Shown: positions 27,259 to 37,204, numbered from the stretch's first letter. The stretch is 64,000 nucleotides of DNA from Micromonospora yangpuensis (GCF_900091615.1 NZ_FMIA01000002.1:6307001-6371000); one strand, 5' to 3'. A program made the numbers and translations. The notes: a model not told the origin generated them from the letters alone.

Positions 27259-30200
27259 TCACGCTCTCCGGTCGGTGGGGTCGGCGGGACGGGTGACCCG
27301 GTACCGCTCGCGGGACACCCGGCCGATGGTCGGCGGGGCCGGTGCGGACCCGCCGTCTGCTCGCGCGGCCCGGACCGCCGCGGCCATCCCGGCCACCGTC
27401 GGCGCGGCGAAGACCACCGGCAGGGCCACCTCGACCCCGAGCACGGTACGGACCCGGGTCAGGATCCGTACCGCGACGATGGAGTGGCCACCGAGCGCGA
27501 AGAAGTCGTCGTGCGCGCCGACCCGGTCGACGTCCAACACCTCCGCCCAGATGGCGGCCACCGCGCGTTCGGTGTCGTCCCGGGGGGCGACGAAGGCCTG
27601 CGGCGACGTCGGCGCGGCGACCGGCAGCGCGGCGCGGTCCAGCTTGCCGTTGGCGTTCAGCGGCCACCCGTCGAGCACGGTGACGGTGGCGGGCAGCAGC
27701 GCGGCGGGCAGCCGGTCCCGCAGGTGGGCCCGGAGCACCGCCGGCAACTCAGGTGCCCGGGTGGCCCCGTCCGGGCAGGTCACCCAGGCCAGCAGCAGCG
27801 CGGCGCCGTCCGGTCCGGGCCGGACGTCGACCACGGCCGAGGCCACGTCGGCATGGTCGGCCAGGGTCGCCTCGATCTCGCCAGGTTCGATCCGGACGCC
27901 CCGGATCTTCACCTGCCGGTCCAGCCGGCCCAGGTAGTCGAGCGTCCCGTCGGGCAGCCAGCGGACCCGGTCACCGGTACGGTACGCCCGCGCGCCGGGC
28001 GGACCGAACACGTCGGGTACGAAGCGTTCGGCGGTCGCCGCCGGGCGGTTCCAGTACCCCCGGGCCACGGCCACCCCGGCGATCAGCAGCTCACCCGGCA
28101 CCCCGACCGGCACCGGCTGGCCGTGGCCGTCCACCACGTGCAGGCGTACCCCGGCGATGGGACGGCCGATCGGCACCCGTGGCCCGTCCTCGGGGCGGCA
28201 CCGGTGCCAGCTCACGTCGACGGCCGCCTCGGTGGGGCCGTACAGGTTGAACACGGCGGCACCGGGCAGCTCCCGGGCACAGGCGGCGACCAGCGACGGG
28301 GGCAGCTCCTCGCCGCTGCAGACCACCCGGCGCAGCGCCCCGCCGCAGTCCGCCGCCGCGCCGGCGGCCAGGAAACCCGCAAGCATCGACGGTACGAAGT
28401 GGACGGTGGTCACCCGGTGCTCGGCGATCGTGGCGGCCAGCCGGGCGGGATCGCGGTGTGCGCCCGGCTCGGCCAGCACGCACTGCGCGCCCACGAGCAG
28501 CGGCCAGAACAGCTCCCACACCGATACGTCGAAGCCCAGCGGGGTCTTCTGCAGCACCGCCTCGCCCGGCTGCAACCCGAACGCCTGCTGCATCCAGAGC
28601 AGCCGGTTGACCACCGCCCGGTGGGTGTTCATCGCCCCCTTCGGGCGGCCGGTGGAGCCGGAGGTGTGCAGCACGTACGCCAGGTCACCGGGGGTGGCCA
28701 CCGGCTCGGGGCGGTGCTGCGCAAGGTCGTCGGCGGCCACCTCGGCCCCGTCGAGTTCCAGCACCGGCGTGCCCTCGGGCACCGCTGCGGTGACCGCCGC
28801 CCGGTGCCGGGCGACGGTGAGCACGACCGGCACCGCCACGTCGGCACCGATCTGGGCGAGCCGGGCCGGCGGGTGCTCCGGGTCGAGCGGCACGTACGCG
28901 CCACCGGCCTTGAGCACCCCGAGCAGGGCGACCAGCAGGTACGGCCCGCGGGGCAGCGCGACACCCACCGGCCGGTCCGGTCCGATCCCCCGGGCCCGCA
29001 GCAGGTGCGCCAGCCGGTTCGCCGCGGTGTCCAGCTCGGCGTAGCTGAGCCGGTGCCCGCCGGAGCGCACCGCCACCTGGTCGGGCCAGCGGTCGGCGGC
29101 CACCTCGACCAGGCCGTGCACGGTGGCCTCGGACCCCTCCGTCGGCGGACCGCCCGAGCCGAACCGCTCGACGACCTCGATGCGTTCGGCCGGGGAGAGC
29201 AGCGGCAGGTCCGCCAGCCGGGTGTCGGCGGTGGCGTGGGTCAGGACGGTCCGCAGGCCGGCCGCGAAGCGGACGGCGGTGTCGGGGTCGAAGAGTTCGG
29301 TACTGTACTCGACGGTCCCGTCGAGACCGCCGTCCGGCGCGGTGGCCAGCTCCACGGAGAGGTCGAACTTCGCGGTGCCGGTCTCCACCGGGAAGAACCG
29401 GACCTCCAGCTCACCGACCCGCACCCGGCGTACCGGGCGGTCCTCGTAGCTGATCAGGTGTCCCACGATCGGCGGTCGGCCACCGCTGTCGCGTTCCGGC
29501 CGGAGCCGCTCCACCAGCAGGTCGAACGGCACCGCGCTGTGCTGGTGCGCATCCAGCAGCGTGTCCCGGGCCTGCTCCAGCAGGTCGACGAAGCGGTCCG
29601 CCGGGTCCAGTCGCAACCGCAGCGGCAACGTGTTGACCAGGCACCCGACCACACCGGCCAGCTCCGGCCGGTGGCGTCCCGCGTGCGGGGTGCCGAGCAC
29701 CACGTCGTCCTGGCCGGCCCAGCGGCCGGCGACGACCGCCGTCCCCGCCAGGGCGGCCAGGAAGGGACTCGCCCGGTGTTCGGCGGCGAGCGCCGCCAAC
29801 CGGCCCGCGACCCGCGGCTCGATCGAGAACCGGTGGGTGTCGCCGGCCGAGGTCGGTTGGAGCGGGCGGGGCCGGGTGGTCGGCAGCTCCAGCAGGGGCG
29901 CGTCGGCGAGCTTCGCCCGCCAGTGGTCGAGCTGGCTGGCCGCCTCGGCGGAGGCCAGCCAGCCGGGCTCCCAGCACGCCACATCCCCCAGTTGCAGGCC
30001 CGACCGCGACTCGGACTGCGCACCGCCGGCCCCCTCGGCGTACGCGTCGAGGAGCTGCCGGAGCAGCAGGTCGAGCGACCACCCGTCGGCGACGATGTGG
30101 TGCAGGACGACTACCAGCAGGTGGTCGTCGTCGGCCAGGCGCAGCAGGCGGCACCGCAGCGGCGGGCCGGCGGGCAGGTCGAACGGCTCCCGGGCGATCT

Positions 30201-30618
30201 CCCGGGCCAGGCGCAGCGCGGTCTGCTCGACCTCGGCCGGGGTACCCGCCAACGGCTGCGCGGGCAGCTCGATCAGGCGCGGTGCCGCGGCGGGCAGCTG
30301 GGTCGCGATGCCGTCCGGGCCGGGCGGGAAGACGGTACGCAGCGCCTCGTGCCGGCGGACCAGGGTGGTCAGCGCGGTGGCCAACGCGGCCACGTCCAGT
30401 GGTCCGCGCAGCCGGGCCCCGGCGGCGATGTGGTAGACCGGGCTGCCACCGGAGAGCCGGTCGAGGAACCACAGCCGGCGCTGGGCGTACGACAGCGGCG
30501 CGTCCGGTCCGGTGCGCGGGGTGACGCCGGCCGGTCCCCGCCGCACGCCACGCTGGGCGGCCAGCCGGGCCAGCAGTTCCCGTCGGTCGTCGGTGAGCCA
30601 CCCCGGTCCCGTCGACAT
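27259..30618 (-). CDS. NRPS module C - A(Ser) - PCP
   Basis: 1119 aa. C domain (about 40-470) with HHIVADGW. A domain (about 490-985) complete, with HTSGSTGRPKG, LYGPTEAAV, YRTGDR and NGKLD; specificity residues D-V-W-H-V-S-L-V-D-K are a clear serine code. PCP with FALGGHSIVAV (Ser near residue 1044). It ends with a tail SRERYRVTRPADPT like other subunit termini here. ATG 30618 is preferred (it follows the upstream stop by 1 base); an upstream in-frame start at 30651 exists. Confidence 0.94.
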   Translation of the reverse strand: MSTGPGWLTDDRRELLARLAAQRGVRRGPAGVTPRTGPDAPLSYAQRRLWFLDRLSGGSPVYHIAAGARLRGPLDVAALATALTTLVRRHEALRTVFPPGPDGIATQLPAAAPRLIELPAQPLAGTPAEVEQTALRLAREIAREPFDLPAGPPLRCRLLRLADDDHLLVVVLHHIVADGWSLDLLLRQLLDAYAEGAGGAQSESRSGLQLGDVACWEPGWLASAEAASQLDHWRAKLADAPLLELPTTRPRPLQPTSAGDTHRFSIEPRVAGRLAALAAEHRASPFLAALAGTAVVAGRWAGQDDVVLGTPHAGRHRPELAGVVGCLVNTLPLRLRLDPADRFVDLLEQARDTLLDAHQHSAVPFDLLVERLRPERDSGGRPPIVGHLISYEDRPVRRVRVGELEVRFFPVETGTAKFDLSVELATAPDGGLDGTVEYSTELFDPDTAVRFAAGLRTVLTHATADTRLADLPLLSPAERIEVVERFGSGGPPTEGSEATVHGLVEVAADRWPDQVAVRSGGHRLSYAELDTAANRLAHLLRARGIGPDRPVGVALPRGPYLLVALLGVLKAGGAYVPLDPEHPPARLAQIGADVAVPVVLTVARHRAAVTAAVPEGTPVLELDGAEVAADDLAQHRPEPVATPGDLAYVLHTSGSTGRPKGAMNTHRAVVNRLLWMQQAFGLQPGEAVLQKTPLGFDVSVWELFWPLLVGAQCVLAEPGAHRDPARLAATIAEHRVTTVHFVPSMLAGFLAAGAAADCGGALRRVVCSGEELPPSLVAACARELPGAAVFNLYGPTEAAVDVSWHRCRPEDGPRVPIGRPIAGVRLHVVDGHGQPVPVGVPGELLIAGVAVARGYWNRPAATAERFVPDVFGPPGARAYRTGDRVRWLPDGTLDYLGRLDRQVKIRGVRIEPGEIEATLADHADVASAVVDVRPGPDGAALLLAWVTCPDGATRAPELPAVLRAHLRDRLPAALLPATVTVLDGWPLNANGKLDRAALPVAAPTSPQAFVAPRDDTERAVAAIWAEVLDVDRVGAHDDFFALGGHSIVAVRILTRVRTVLGVEVALPVVFAAPTVAGMAAAVRAARADGGSAPAPPTIGRVSRERYRVTRPADPTDRRA

Positions 30619-30619
30619 C

Positions 30620-31774
30620 TCAGCCACCCACCGCTCCGGAGCCGCCGGCATCCGCCGTCGCCCGGCGGATCAGGGCGTCCGCCGCGGTTCGGCGCAGCTG
30701 GGCGGGGGTGCCCCACCAGCCGGCGTCGACCACCGCCCGACGGAAGTAGAGCTGGGCGTCGCTCGCCTCGGTCAGCCCGTACGCGCCGTGCAGGTGCACC
30801 GCCTCGGCGGCGGTCTCCCGGGCCAGCTCCGCGGCGAGCATCAGCGCCTGGGCCCCGGCCAGCACCGGGTCGGCGTACGCCGGGTCACCCAGGGGTGTCG
30901 GGCCGTCGGCGCGGGCGGCGCGGCGGACGAGGGCGAGCACGGCGTGCCGGCGGGCGGTGAGCGCCGCCAGGCGGAACGACAACGCCTGGTTGCGCGCCAG
31001 CGGCTGGCCGAAGGCGGAACGGGACCGCAACCGGGCGGTGGTCAACTCGACCGCACCACGGGCGGCGCCGAGGAGGTAGGCGGCGTGCCGCAGCCGGGCC
31101 CGGCCGATCGCCTCGGCGTACCGGCTGCCGTGCCAGCAGCCACCGGGCAGGGTCGCGGCACCGTCCAGGTCCACCCGGTAGAGGTCGCCCCGGCCGGTGT
31201 CGTCGTGCCGACGCAGGCGCACCCCGGGCTGGTCCCGGGGCACCAGTCGCAGCTCGGTGCCGGCCGGGCCGGGTGCCGGCACCAGCAGCAGGTCGCAGTC
31301 GGCGGCGAAGGCGACGAACCGGCGTACCCCGTGGATCCGGTCGTCGTCGACGGTGACCGGGTCGGGCACGGCCGGGTCGGTGCGGCCGTCGGTGCGGGGG
31401 GCCACCGCGACGGCACACCGACCGGCGGCGATCGCGACCCGCACCTCGCGCGCCGCCGGGCTGTCAGCCTCGGCCGTGGCGAGCAGCTCCGCGGTGAGCA
31501 CGGTGTCCGGGTACGGGCTCTGCAGCAGGCTCTCGCCCATCAGCTCGGCCAGCTCCACCAGCTCCGGCAGCGGCTCCGGCCGGTGCGCGCCGGCGTCCGG
31601 GTCGGCCCAGGCCAGCGCGCCGAGACCGACCAGGCTCTGCCAGACCGCCTGCCGGGCGACCCGGTCGTCCGGGTCGACGGCCGCGTCGGCTCCCGCACCC
31701 ATCGGGCGTTCACCGAGCCGGCGCAGGGTGGGCACCAGCTCGGGGTCGAACAGCTCCCGGTAGTCGGCGCTCAC
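30620..31774 (-). CDS. Acyl-CoA dehydrogenase-like protein (small partner)
   Basis: 384 aa of the acyl-CoA dehydrogenase fold. The N-terminal helical domain is short and divergent, the middle beta domain is weakly conserved, and the C-terminal four-helix bundle keeps RARLRHAAYLLGAARGAVELT, RSAFGQPLARNQALSFRLAAL and the HGAYGLTEASDAQLYFRRA segment. It overlaps the next dehydrogenase gene (31771) by 4 bases, so the two probably form a heteromer in which this one may contribute FAD contacts rather than the catalytic base. Confidence 0.85.
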   Translation of the reverse strand: MSADYRELFDPELVPTLRRLGERPMGAGADAAVDPDDRVARQAVWQSLVGLGALAWADPDAGAHRPEPLPELVELAELMGESLLQSPYPDTVLTAELLATAEADSPAAREVRVAIAAGRCAVAVAPRTDGRTDPAVPDPVTVDDDRIHGVRRFVAFAADCDLLLVPAPGPAGTELRLVPRDQPGVRLRRHDDTGRGDLYRVDLDGAATLPGGCWHGSRYAEAIGRARLRHAAYLLGAARGAVELTTARLRSRSAFGQPLARNQALSFRLAALTARRHAVLALVRRAARADGPTPLGDPAYADPVLAGAQALMLAAELARETAAEAVHLHGAYGLTEASDAQLYFRRAVVDAGWWGTPAQLRRTAADALIRRATADAGGSGAVGG

Positions 31775-32913
31775 TGCAGCTCCAGCCCGCTGGTCGCGAT
31801 CAGGTACAACATGATCTCCGAGGTGCCGGAGGCCAGCCGCTGGGTGGGGCTGGCCCGGTAGGCGGCCTCCAGCAACCCCTCCTGCGGTGCCTCGCCGTCC
31901 CAGGCCGACAGCGCCAGGTCCAGGCCGAGGCCGTCACCGGCCGCCGCCATCACGTCCCGGACCTGCTCGGTGACGAACCACTTGGCCATCGCCGAGCGCA
32001 CCGGATCGGGCTCGCCGCGCGCCAGGTCGGCGACCATCTCCCAGGCCAGCGCGTGCCCGGCGCGCAGCCGGGCGTCGAGGTCGGCCAGCCGGTCGGCGTA
32101 CGCCGGATCGTCGAGCGCGCCGGTCGCCGCCGCCTGCCGCACCAGCAGCTCGAACTGGCGGCGGGTCTTGGCGTGGAAGTCGATGCCGGTGCGTTCCCGC
32201 AGCAGCAGTTCGTTGATCAGCTGCCAGCCGTCGTCCGGGCGGCCCACCACGTCGTCGGCGGTCAACCGGACGCCGTCGATCACGACCAGGGTGAACTGGT
32301 CGTTGCCGATGCCGGGCACGGTCTCGATGTGCACGCCCGCCGAGCGCAGCGGCAGCAGGAACAGCGTGATCCCGTGGAACGGCACCGGGCTCTCGGTGGT
32401 CCGGGCGGCGCAGAGCGCCACCTCGGCGAACTGCGACTTCTGGTTGTAGATCTTGGAGCCGGTGAGCCGCCAGCCGTCGCCGTCGGGTTCGGCGCGGGTG
32501 CGCAGCGCGGCCAGGTCGGAGCCGGCCTCCGGCTCGGTGAAGAGCACGGTCGCCATCCGCTCGCCCCGGGCCAGCGCGGGCAGGTGCGCGGCGCGCTGGG
32601 CGTCCGAGCCGTGTCGCAGCACGAACGCGCCTACCAGGTCGATGCTCAGCACGTGCAGGTCGTCCGGTACCCCGGCCAGCCCCATCTCCTCGGTGACGAC
32701 CGCCGCCTCCGTCGGGCCGAGGTCGGCGCCGCCGTACCGGGTGGGCCAGTCGGCCGCGAGCCAGCCCCGCTCGCCCAGCCACCGGTAGATGTCCAGCAGC
32801 GCGGGTTCCCGGCCGGCCGGATAGCGGGCGATCTCGACCACCGCGTCCCGGACCCGTGGCTCGGCCAGGAACCGCCGGACCTCGGCGCGGAACCGCCCGG
32901 TGTCGCCGCTCAC
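31771..32913 (-). CDS. Acyl-CoA dehydrogenase-like flavoprotein
   Basis: 380 aa with the full family pattern: LGERGWLAADWPTRYGG, LFTEPEAGSDLAAL (FAD-binding), LTGSKIYNQKSQFA, and C-terminal YRASPTQRLASGTSEIMLYLIA. GTG 32913 overlaps the stop of the upstream NRPS gene (GTGA). Situated between two NRPS genes, the pair probably desaturates a carrier-bound aminoacyl group, as PltE-type dehydrogenases do with prolyl-PCP; an alpha,beta-dehydroamino acid next to the azabicycle, as in azinomycin, would need such a step. The substrate is inferred. Confidence 0.9.
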   Translation of the reverse strand: MSGDTGRFRAEVRRFLAEPRVRDAVVEIARYPAGREPALLDIYRWLGERGWLAADWPTRYGGADLGPTEAAVVTEEMGLAGVPDDLHVLSIDLVGAFVLRHGSDAQRAAHLPALARGERMATVLFTEPEAGSDLAALRTRAEPDGDGWRLTGSKIYNQKSQFAEVALCAARTTESPVPFHGITLFLLPLRSAGVHIETVPGIGNDQFTLVVIDGVRLTADDVVGRPDDGWQLINELLLRERTGIDFHAKTRRQFELLVRQAAATGALDDPAYADRLADLDARLRAGHALAWEMVADLARGEPDPVRSAMAKWFVTEQVRDVMAAAGDGLGLDLALSAWDGEAPQEGLLEAAYRASPTQRLASGTSEIMLYLIATSGLELQ

Positions 32914-35900
32914 CGCCGCTCCCCGCGCTCCGACGCGTCCGACTCCGACGCGACTGTCTCCGGCGCGTCCAGGTCCGACGCGGCCGGGTCCGACGCGGCC
33001 GGGTCGGGCGGGGCCGCCTCCAGGGTGGCCAGCAGGTCGGCCAGCTCGTCGTCCGAGGCGGCGGCCAGCTCCTGCTCCTCGACCAGCTCGGCGAGCTGGG
33101 CGATGGTCGCGCCGACGAAGACGTCCCGCAGGCTCAGCGTCACCCCGAACCGGTCCCGGATCCGGGACACCAGCTGGGTGGCCTGCAGCGAGTTGCCGCC
33201 GACGGCGAAGAAGCTGTCGTGCACCCCGAAGCCGTCGGTGCTCAGCAGCTCGGCCCAGATCTCGGCGAGCACGACCTCGGTGGGGGTGCGGGGCGCCACC
33301 GTCGGCACCGGGGCGGGGCCGCCGCCCGATTCCGCGAGGAGCCGGTTGCGGTCGAGTTTGCCGCTGGCCCCCCGGGGCAGCTCGGGCAGCTCCACGAGCT
33401 GCCCCGGCACCAGGTACGCCGGCAGCCGCTCGGCCAGAAACTGACGCAGCCTGGCCTGGTCCAACGTGGTGCCCGGCACCGGCACCACGTAGGCCACCAG
33501 CCGCGCGTCGGCACCGCTGCCCCGGGCCAGCACGGCCACCTCGGCGACCTGCGGGTCCGCCCCCACCGCGTGTTCGATCTCGCTCGGCTCGATGCGCAGC
33601 CCGCGCAGTTTGATCTGGTTGTCCACCCGACCCAGGAACTCCAGGTTCCCGTCGGCCCGACGACGCACCAGGTCGCCGGTGCGGTACAGCCGGCCACCGG
33701 GCGCGCCGAACGGATCCGGTACGAAGCGTTCGGCGGTCAGCCCCGGCCGGCCCACGTACCCGCGGGCGACCCCGACGCCGCCGACGTACAGCTCGCCGGG
33801 TACGCCGACGGGTACCAGGTTGCCGGCCGGGTCGAGGACGTACGCGGTGTAGTTCGCCAGCGGCACCCCGATCGGCGGCATCGACTCGTGGTGCTCGTCG
33901 GGGCACCGGTAGTTGATGCAGGCGACGGTGGCCTCGGTCGGGCCGTACCCGTTGTGGAACTCGCGGTCCTTGGTGTTCCACCGGTTGACCAGCTCACCGG
34001 GGAAGGGCTCCAGGCCGACGAAGAGGGTCCGCAGCGCGGGCAGCCCGGTCGGGTCGAGCAGGCCGAGCACCGCCGGCGGCAGGTCGGTGACGGTGACCTG
34101 CTCGTCGCGCATCAGCGCGGTCAACGCCGCCGGGTCCAGCAACGTCGTCCGGGGTGCCTGCACCAGGGTGGCCCCGCTGCACAGGGCGCTGAAGAAGTCG
34201 AAGAGGCTCACGTCGAAGGACGGGTTGGCGAACTGCAGCACCCGGTCACCCGGACCGAGCCGGAACAGCTCGACGATCGCGGTGGTGAAGTTGACGATGC
34301 TGCGGTGCTCGACGGCGACGCCCTTGGGCCGCCCGGTCGAGCCGGACGTGAAGATCACGTACGCCAGGTCGCCGGGCCCGGCGACCGAATCAAGCCGACC
34401 GCCGGGCCCGGCGACCGGATCAAGCCGACCACCGGGCAGTTCGCGGTGGGCGGGGTCAGCGGCGAGCACCGGTACCGTCTCCGGCGGCAGGTCGGCGGCG
34501 AACTCGGCGGCGGTGACCACGTGCCGGCAGCCCGCCTCGGCCAGCAGGGTGGCCCAGCGGGCCGGCGGATGGTCCGGGTCCAGCGGCAGGTACGCCCCGC
34601 CGGCCTTGAGCACGGCCAGCATCGCGGTCGGCAGCTCGGGCGAGCGGGGCAGCAGGATCGCCACCGGTGTCTCCGGGCCGACCCCGGCGGTCCGCAGCGC
34701 CCGCGCCAGCCGGTTGGCGGCGGCGTCCACCTCGCCGTAGGTGTGGGTGGCACCCTGCCAGCGCAGGGCCGGCGCCTGCGGGTCGGCGTCGACCCGGTCC
34801 TCGAAGAGCTGGTGCAGGCAGCGCTCCCGGTCGGGCGGCCCGGTCTGGGTGTCGTTGGCGGTGACCACCAGCGCGTGCCGCTCGTCGGCGGTGAGCAACG
34901 GCAGCTGCGACAGGCGTCGCCCCGGCTCGTCGACCACGCCGGCGAGCAGCGTCAGGTAGTGCCCGAAGAGCCGGGAGATCCGGTCCGGCTCGAACAGCTC
35001 GGTGGAGAACTCGGCCCACAGCCGCATGCCCGCGCCGGGCGTCTCGGTCACCTGCACCGCCAGGTCGAAGCGGGCCGTGCCCAGCTCCAGCGGGAAGAGT
35101 TCCGCACCCACGTCGGCGAAGCGCGCCGACCCGGCGGACGCGGTCTCCATCGTGAACGACACCTGGAACAGCGGGTTGCGGCTGGGGTCGCGCTCCGGCC
35201 GCAGCTCGTCCACCAACCGACCGAACGGCAGGTCCTGGTGGAAGTGCGCGCCCAGCACGGTCTCGTTCGTCCGGGCCAGCAGCTCGGTGAAGGCCGGGTC
35301 ACCTTCGGTGGAGGTACGCAGCACCAGGGTGTTGGCGAAGAACCCGATCAGCGGCTCGATCTCCGGGCTGGTCCGGCCGGAGAAGACCGACCCGATCACC
35401 AGGTCCCGCTGACCGGTGTACCGGGACAGCACCGCGGTGAACCCGGCCAGCAGCACGGTCAACAGGGTCACCCGCTCGGTACGGGCCAGCGCCACGAGCC
35501 GGGAGTGCAGCTCGGTGGGGATCACCGTCTCCAGGGTCGACCCGGCACCGGTCGGTACCACCGGTCGTGGCCGGTCGGTCGGCAGGTCCAGGGTGGGCAG
35601 CCCGGCGAGCCGGTCCCGCCAGTAGCCGAGCTGCTTCTCCAGCACCTCGCCGGTCAGCCGGCCACGCTGCCAGACGGCGTAGTCGGCGTACTGCACGGGC
35701 AGCGCGGGCAGCGGACCGGCGACACCGGTCAGCTCCCGCTGGTACAGGGTGATCAGGTCGCGCAGCAGGATCTCCGCGGACCAGCCGTCGAAGGCGATGT
35801 GGTGCAGGGCGAGCACGAGCACGTGGTCGTCGTCGGCGATCCGGATCAAACTGGGCCGGAACACCGGGCCGGTGCCCAGGTCGATCGGTTCCCGGGCCAC

Positions 35901-36338
35901 GGCGGTGACGATCTCGGCGGCGCCGGCGACCCCGGTCGCCTCGACCACGTCCAGCTCCGTCGCCTCCGGTGCCGGGTCGACGATCTGGTACGGCACCCCG
36001 CGCTCGGCCGCGTACCGGGTGCGCAGCACCTCGTGCCGGTCGACCAGGGCGGTCAACGCCCGACCCAGCGCACCGACGTCGACCGCCCGGCGCAGCCGGA
36101 TGGCCACCGGCGAGTTGTAGACCGGCAGACCGGGGGCCCACTGGTCGAGGAACCAGAGCCGTTGCTGGGCGAACGACAACGGCAGCGGCCGGTCCCGACG
36201 GGCCGGGGTGATGGTGGCACCGGTCGCCCGGGTGGCCTGCCGCTGCCGCTCCCGGACCGCCAGCAGCGCGCGGCGGGTGTCGGCCAGGCTGGGCACCGGT
36301 GCGCCGGCGCTGGGGGTACTTCCGGCGGAGGTCGACAT
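32910..36338 (-). CDS. NRPS module C - A - PCP (unassigned monomer)
   Basis: 1142 aa. C domain (about 50-490) with HHIAFDGW. A domain (about 510-1000) with FTSGSTGRPKG, GYGPTEATV, YRTGDL and GKLD; residues read D-V-F-D-F-V-G-V-A-K. This shares D-V-F-D and the FANP.FDVS.FD / DLPP framework with the A domain at 12551, so the two are related, but I know no monomer for this code. A nonproteinogenic amino acid such as the AmCP product is plausible. PCP with FAVGGNSLQAT (Ser near residue 1046). It has a 30-bp duplication in the A domain. Coupled to the dehydrogenase gene downstream and 3 bases from the kinase gene upstream. Confidence 0.93.
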   Translation of the reverse strand: MSTSAGSTPSAGAPVPSLADTRRALLAVRERQRQATRATGATITPARRDRPLPLSFAQQRLWFLDQWAPGLPVYNSPVAIRLRRAVDVGALGRALTALVDRHEVLRTRYAAERGVPYQIVDPAPEATELDVVEATGVAGAAEIVTAVAREPIDLGTGPVFRPSLIRIADDDHVLVLALHHIAFDGWSAEILLRDLITLYQRELTGVAGPLPALPVQYADYAVWQRGRLTGEVLEKQLGYWRDRLAGLPTLDLPTDRPRPVVPTGAGSTLETVIPTELHSRLVALARTERVTLLTVLLAGFTAVLSRYTGQRDLVIGSVFSGRTSPEIEPLIGFFANTLVLRTSTEGDPAFTELLARTNETVLGAHFHQDLPFGRLVDELRPERDPSRNPLFQVSFTMETASAGSARFADVGAELFPLELGTARFDLAVQVTETPGAGMRLWAEFSTELFEPDRISRLFGHYLTLLAGVVDEPGRRLSQLPLLTADERHALVVTANDTQTGPPDRERCLHQLFEDRVDADPQAPALRWQGATHTYGEVDAAANRLARALRTAGVGPETPVAILLPRSPELPTAMLAVLKAGGAYLPLDPDHPPARWATLLAEAGCRHVVTAAEFAADLPPETVPVLAADPAHRELPGGRLDPVAGPGGRLDSVAGPGDLAYVIFTSGSTGRPKGVAVEHRSIVNFTTAIVELFRLGPGDRVLQFANPSFDVSLFDFFSALCSGATLVQAPRTTLLDPAALTALMRDEQVTVTDLPPAVLGLLDPTGLPALRTLFVGLEPFPGELVNRWNTKDREFHNGYGPTEATVACINYRCPDEHHESMPPIGVPLANYTAYVLDPAGNLVPVGVPGELYVGGVGVARGYVGRPGLTAERFVPDPFGAPGGRLYRTGDLVRRRADGNLEFLGRVDNQIKLRGLRIEPSEIEHAVGADPQVAEVAVLARGSGADARLVAYVVPVPGTTLDQARLRQFLAERLPAYLVPGQLVELPELPRGASGKLDRNRLLAESGGGPAPVPTVAPRTPTEVVLAEIWAELLSTDGFGVHDSFFAVGGNSLQATQLVSRIRDRFGVTLSLRDVFVGATIAQLAELVEEQELAAASDDELADLLATLEAAPPDPAASDPAASDLDAPETVASESDASERGERR
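34371..34430. repeat. 30-bp tandem duplication inside an NRPS A domain
   Basis: Two units (34371-34400, 34401-34430) differing by two bases, with the start of a third. They add a repeated VAGPGGRLDS segment before the P-loop-like A3 motif, in a surface loop, and keep the frame. Confidence 0.9.
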
Positions 36339-36341
36339 GCG

Positions 36342-37193
36342 CTAGCTCCCGGCGGGGGTTCGGACCGGCTCGGACAGGGTGACCGTGGTGCCCTGGCCGG
36401 CCAGGGCCGCGGTCAACGGGCCGGTGCGCCGGCCGTCGGCGATCAGCACCCGGCCGACCCCGGCGAGCAGCGCGTCGTGGGCCGCCTGCAACTTGACGGT
36501 CATGCCCGCCCCGGCGATCTCCGGCGACGGTGGCTCGGCCGGGGACAGCTCCAGCCGCCCGACGACGCTCGTCTCGTCCGCCGGGTCGCGCAGCAGGCCG
36601 GGCGCGCCGGTGAGGAAGACCAGCTCGGCCGCGCCGAGCGCGCCGGCCAGCGCGGTGGCGACCCGGTCGGCGTCCACGTTCACCGGGTGGCCGTCCTCGC
36701 CCAGCGCCGGTGGCGACACCACGGGCACCACGTCGGCGGCGAAGAGCGTCCGGAGGAGCTGCGGGTCCACCCGGGTCAGCCGACCGTTGTGGTCGTCGCG
36801 GATGACGACCTTGCGCCCGTCGAGCACGGCCCGGTGCACCGCGGTACGGCGCGCGGTGAGCAGTCCGGCGTCCAGCCCGGTCAGGCCCACCGCGCGGGCC
36901 CCGGCACGGGCCAGCGCGGCCAACAGCCCCGGCTTGACCTTGCCGGCGAGCGCCATGGTCAGCACCTCCAGGGTGGCCGGGTCGGTATACCGGCTGGACG
37001 ACCCGCTGGGGGTGGTCAACCGGCGCTGCGGCAGGCCGAGCCGCGCCGCGAGCCGGTCCAGCTCCGCCGCGCCGCCGTGCACGAGCAGCACCCGCCGCCC
37101 GTTCCGCTGCAACGCCGCGATCTCGGCGCACAACGCGTCGTGCGCGATCGTGGCGGCCCCGCCGCACTTGACCACGGTGATCTGGTCGTCCAT
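36342..37193 (-). CDS. LysZ/ArgB-like amino-acid kinase (AmCP-glutamate kinase)
   Basis: 283 aa. Amino-acid kinase fold with VVKCGGAA at the N terminus, VHGGAAELDRLA, PVNVDADRVATALAGALGA, and GAGMTVKLQAAHDAL near the C terminus. It should phosphorylate the side-chain carboxylate of glutamate while the alpha-amino group is held on the LysW-like carrier. It stands in the order carrier-reductase-kinase, the same set as in LysW pathways. Two ATG codons are adjacent (37196 and 37193); the second gives better spacing from GCGGGG. It lies within an operon that runs from 38394 to 25614. Confidence 0.9.
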   Translation of the reverse strand: MDDQITVVKCGGAATIAHDALCAEIAALQRNGRRVLLVHGGAAELDRLAARLGLPQRRLTTPSGSSSRYTDPATLEVLTMALAGKVKPGLLAALARAGARAVGLTGLDAGLLTARRTAVHRAVLDGRKVVIRDDHNGRLTRVDPQLLRTLFAADVVPVVSPPALGEDGHPVNVDADRVATALAGALGAAELVFLTGAPGLLRDPADETSVVGRLELSPAEPPSPEIAGAGMTVKLQAAHDALLAGVGRVLIADGRRTGPLTAALAGQGTTVTLSEPVRTPAGS

Positions 37194-37204
37194 CATGCCC
37201 CCGC

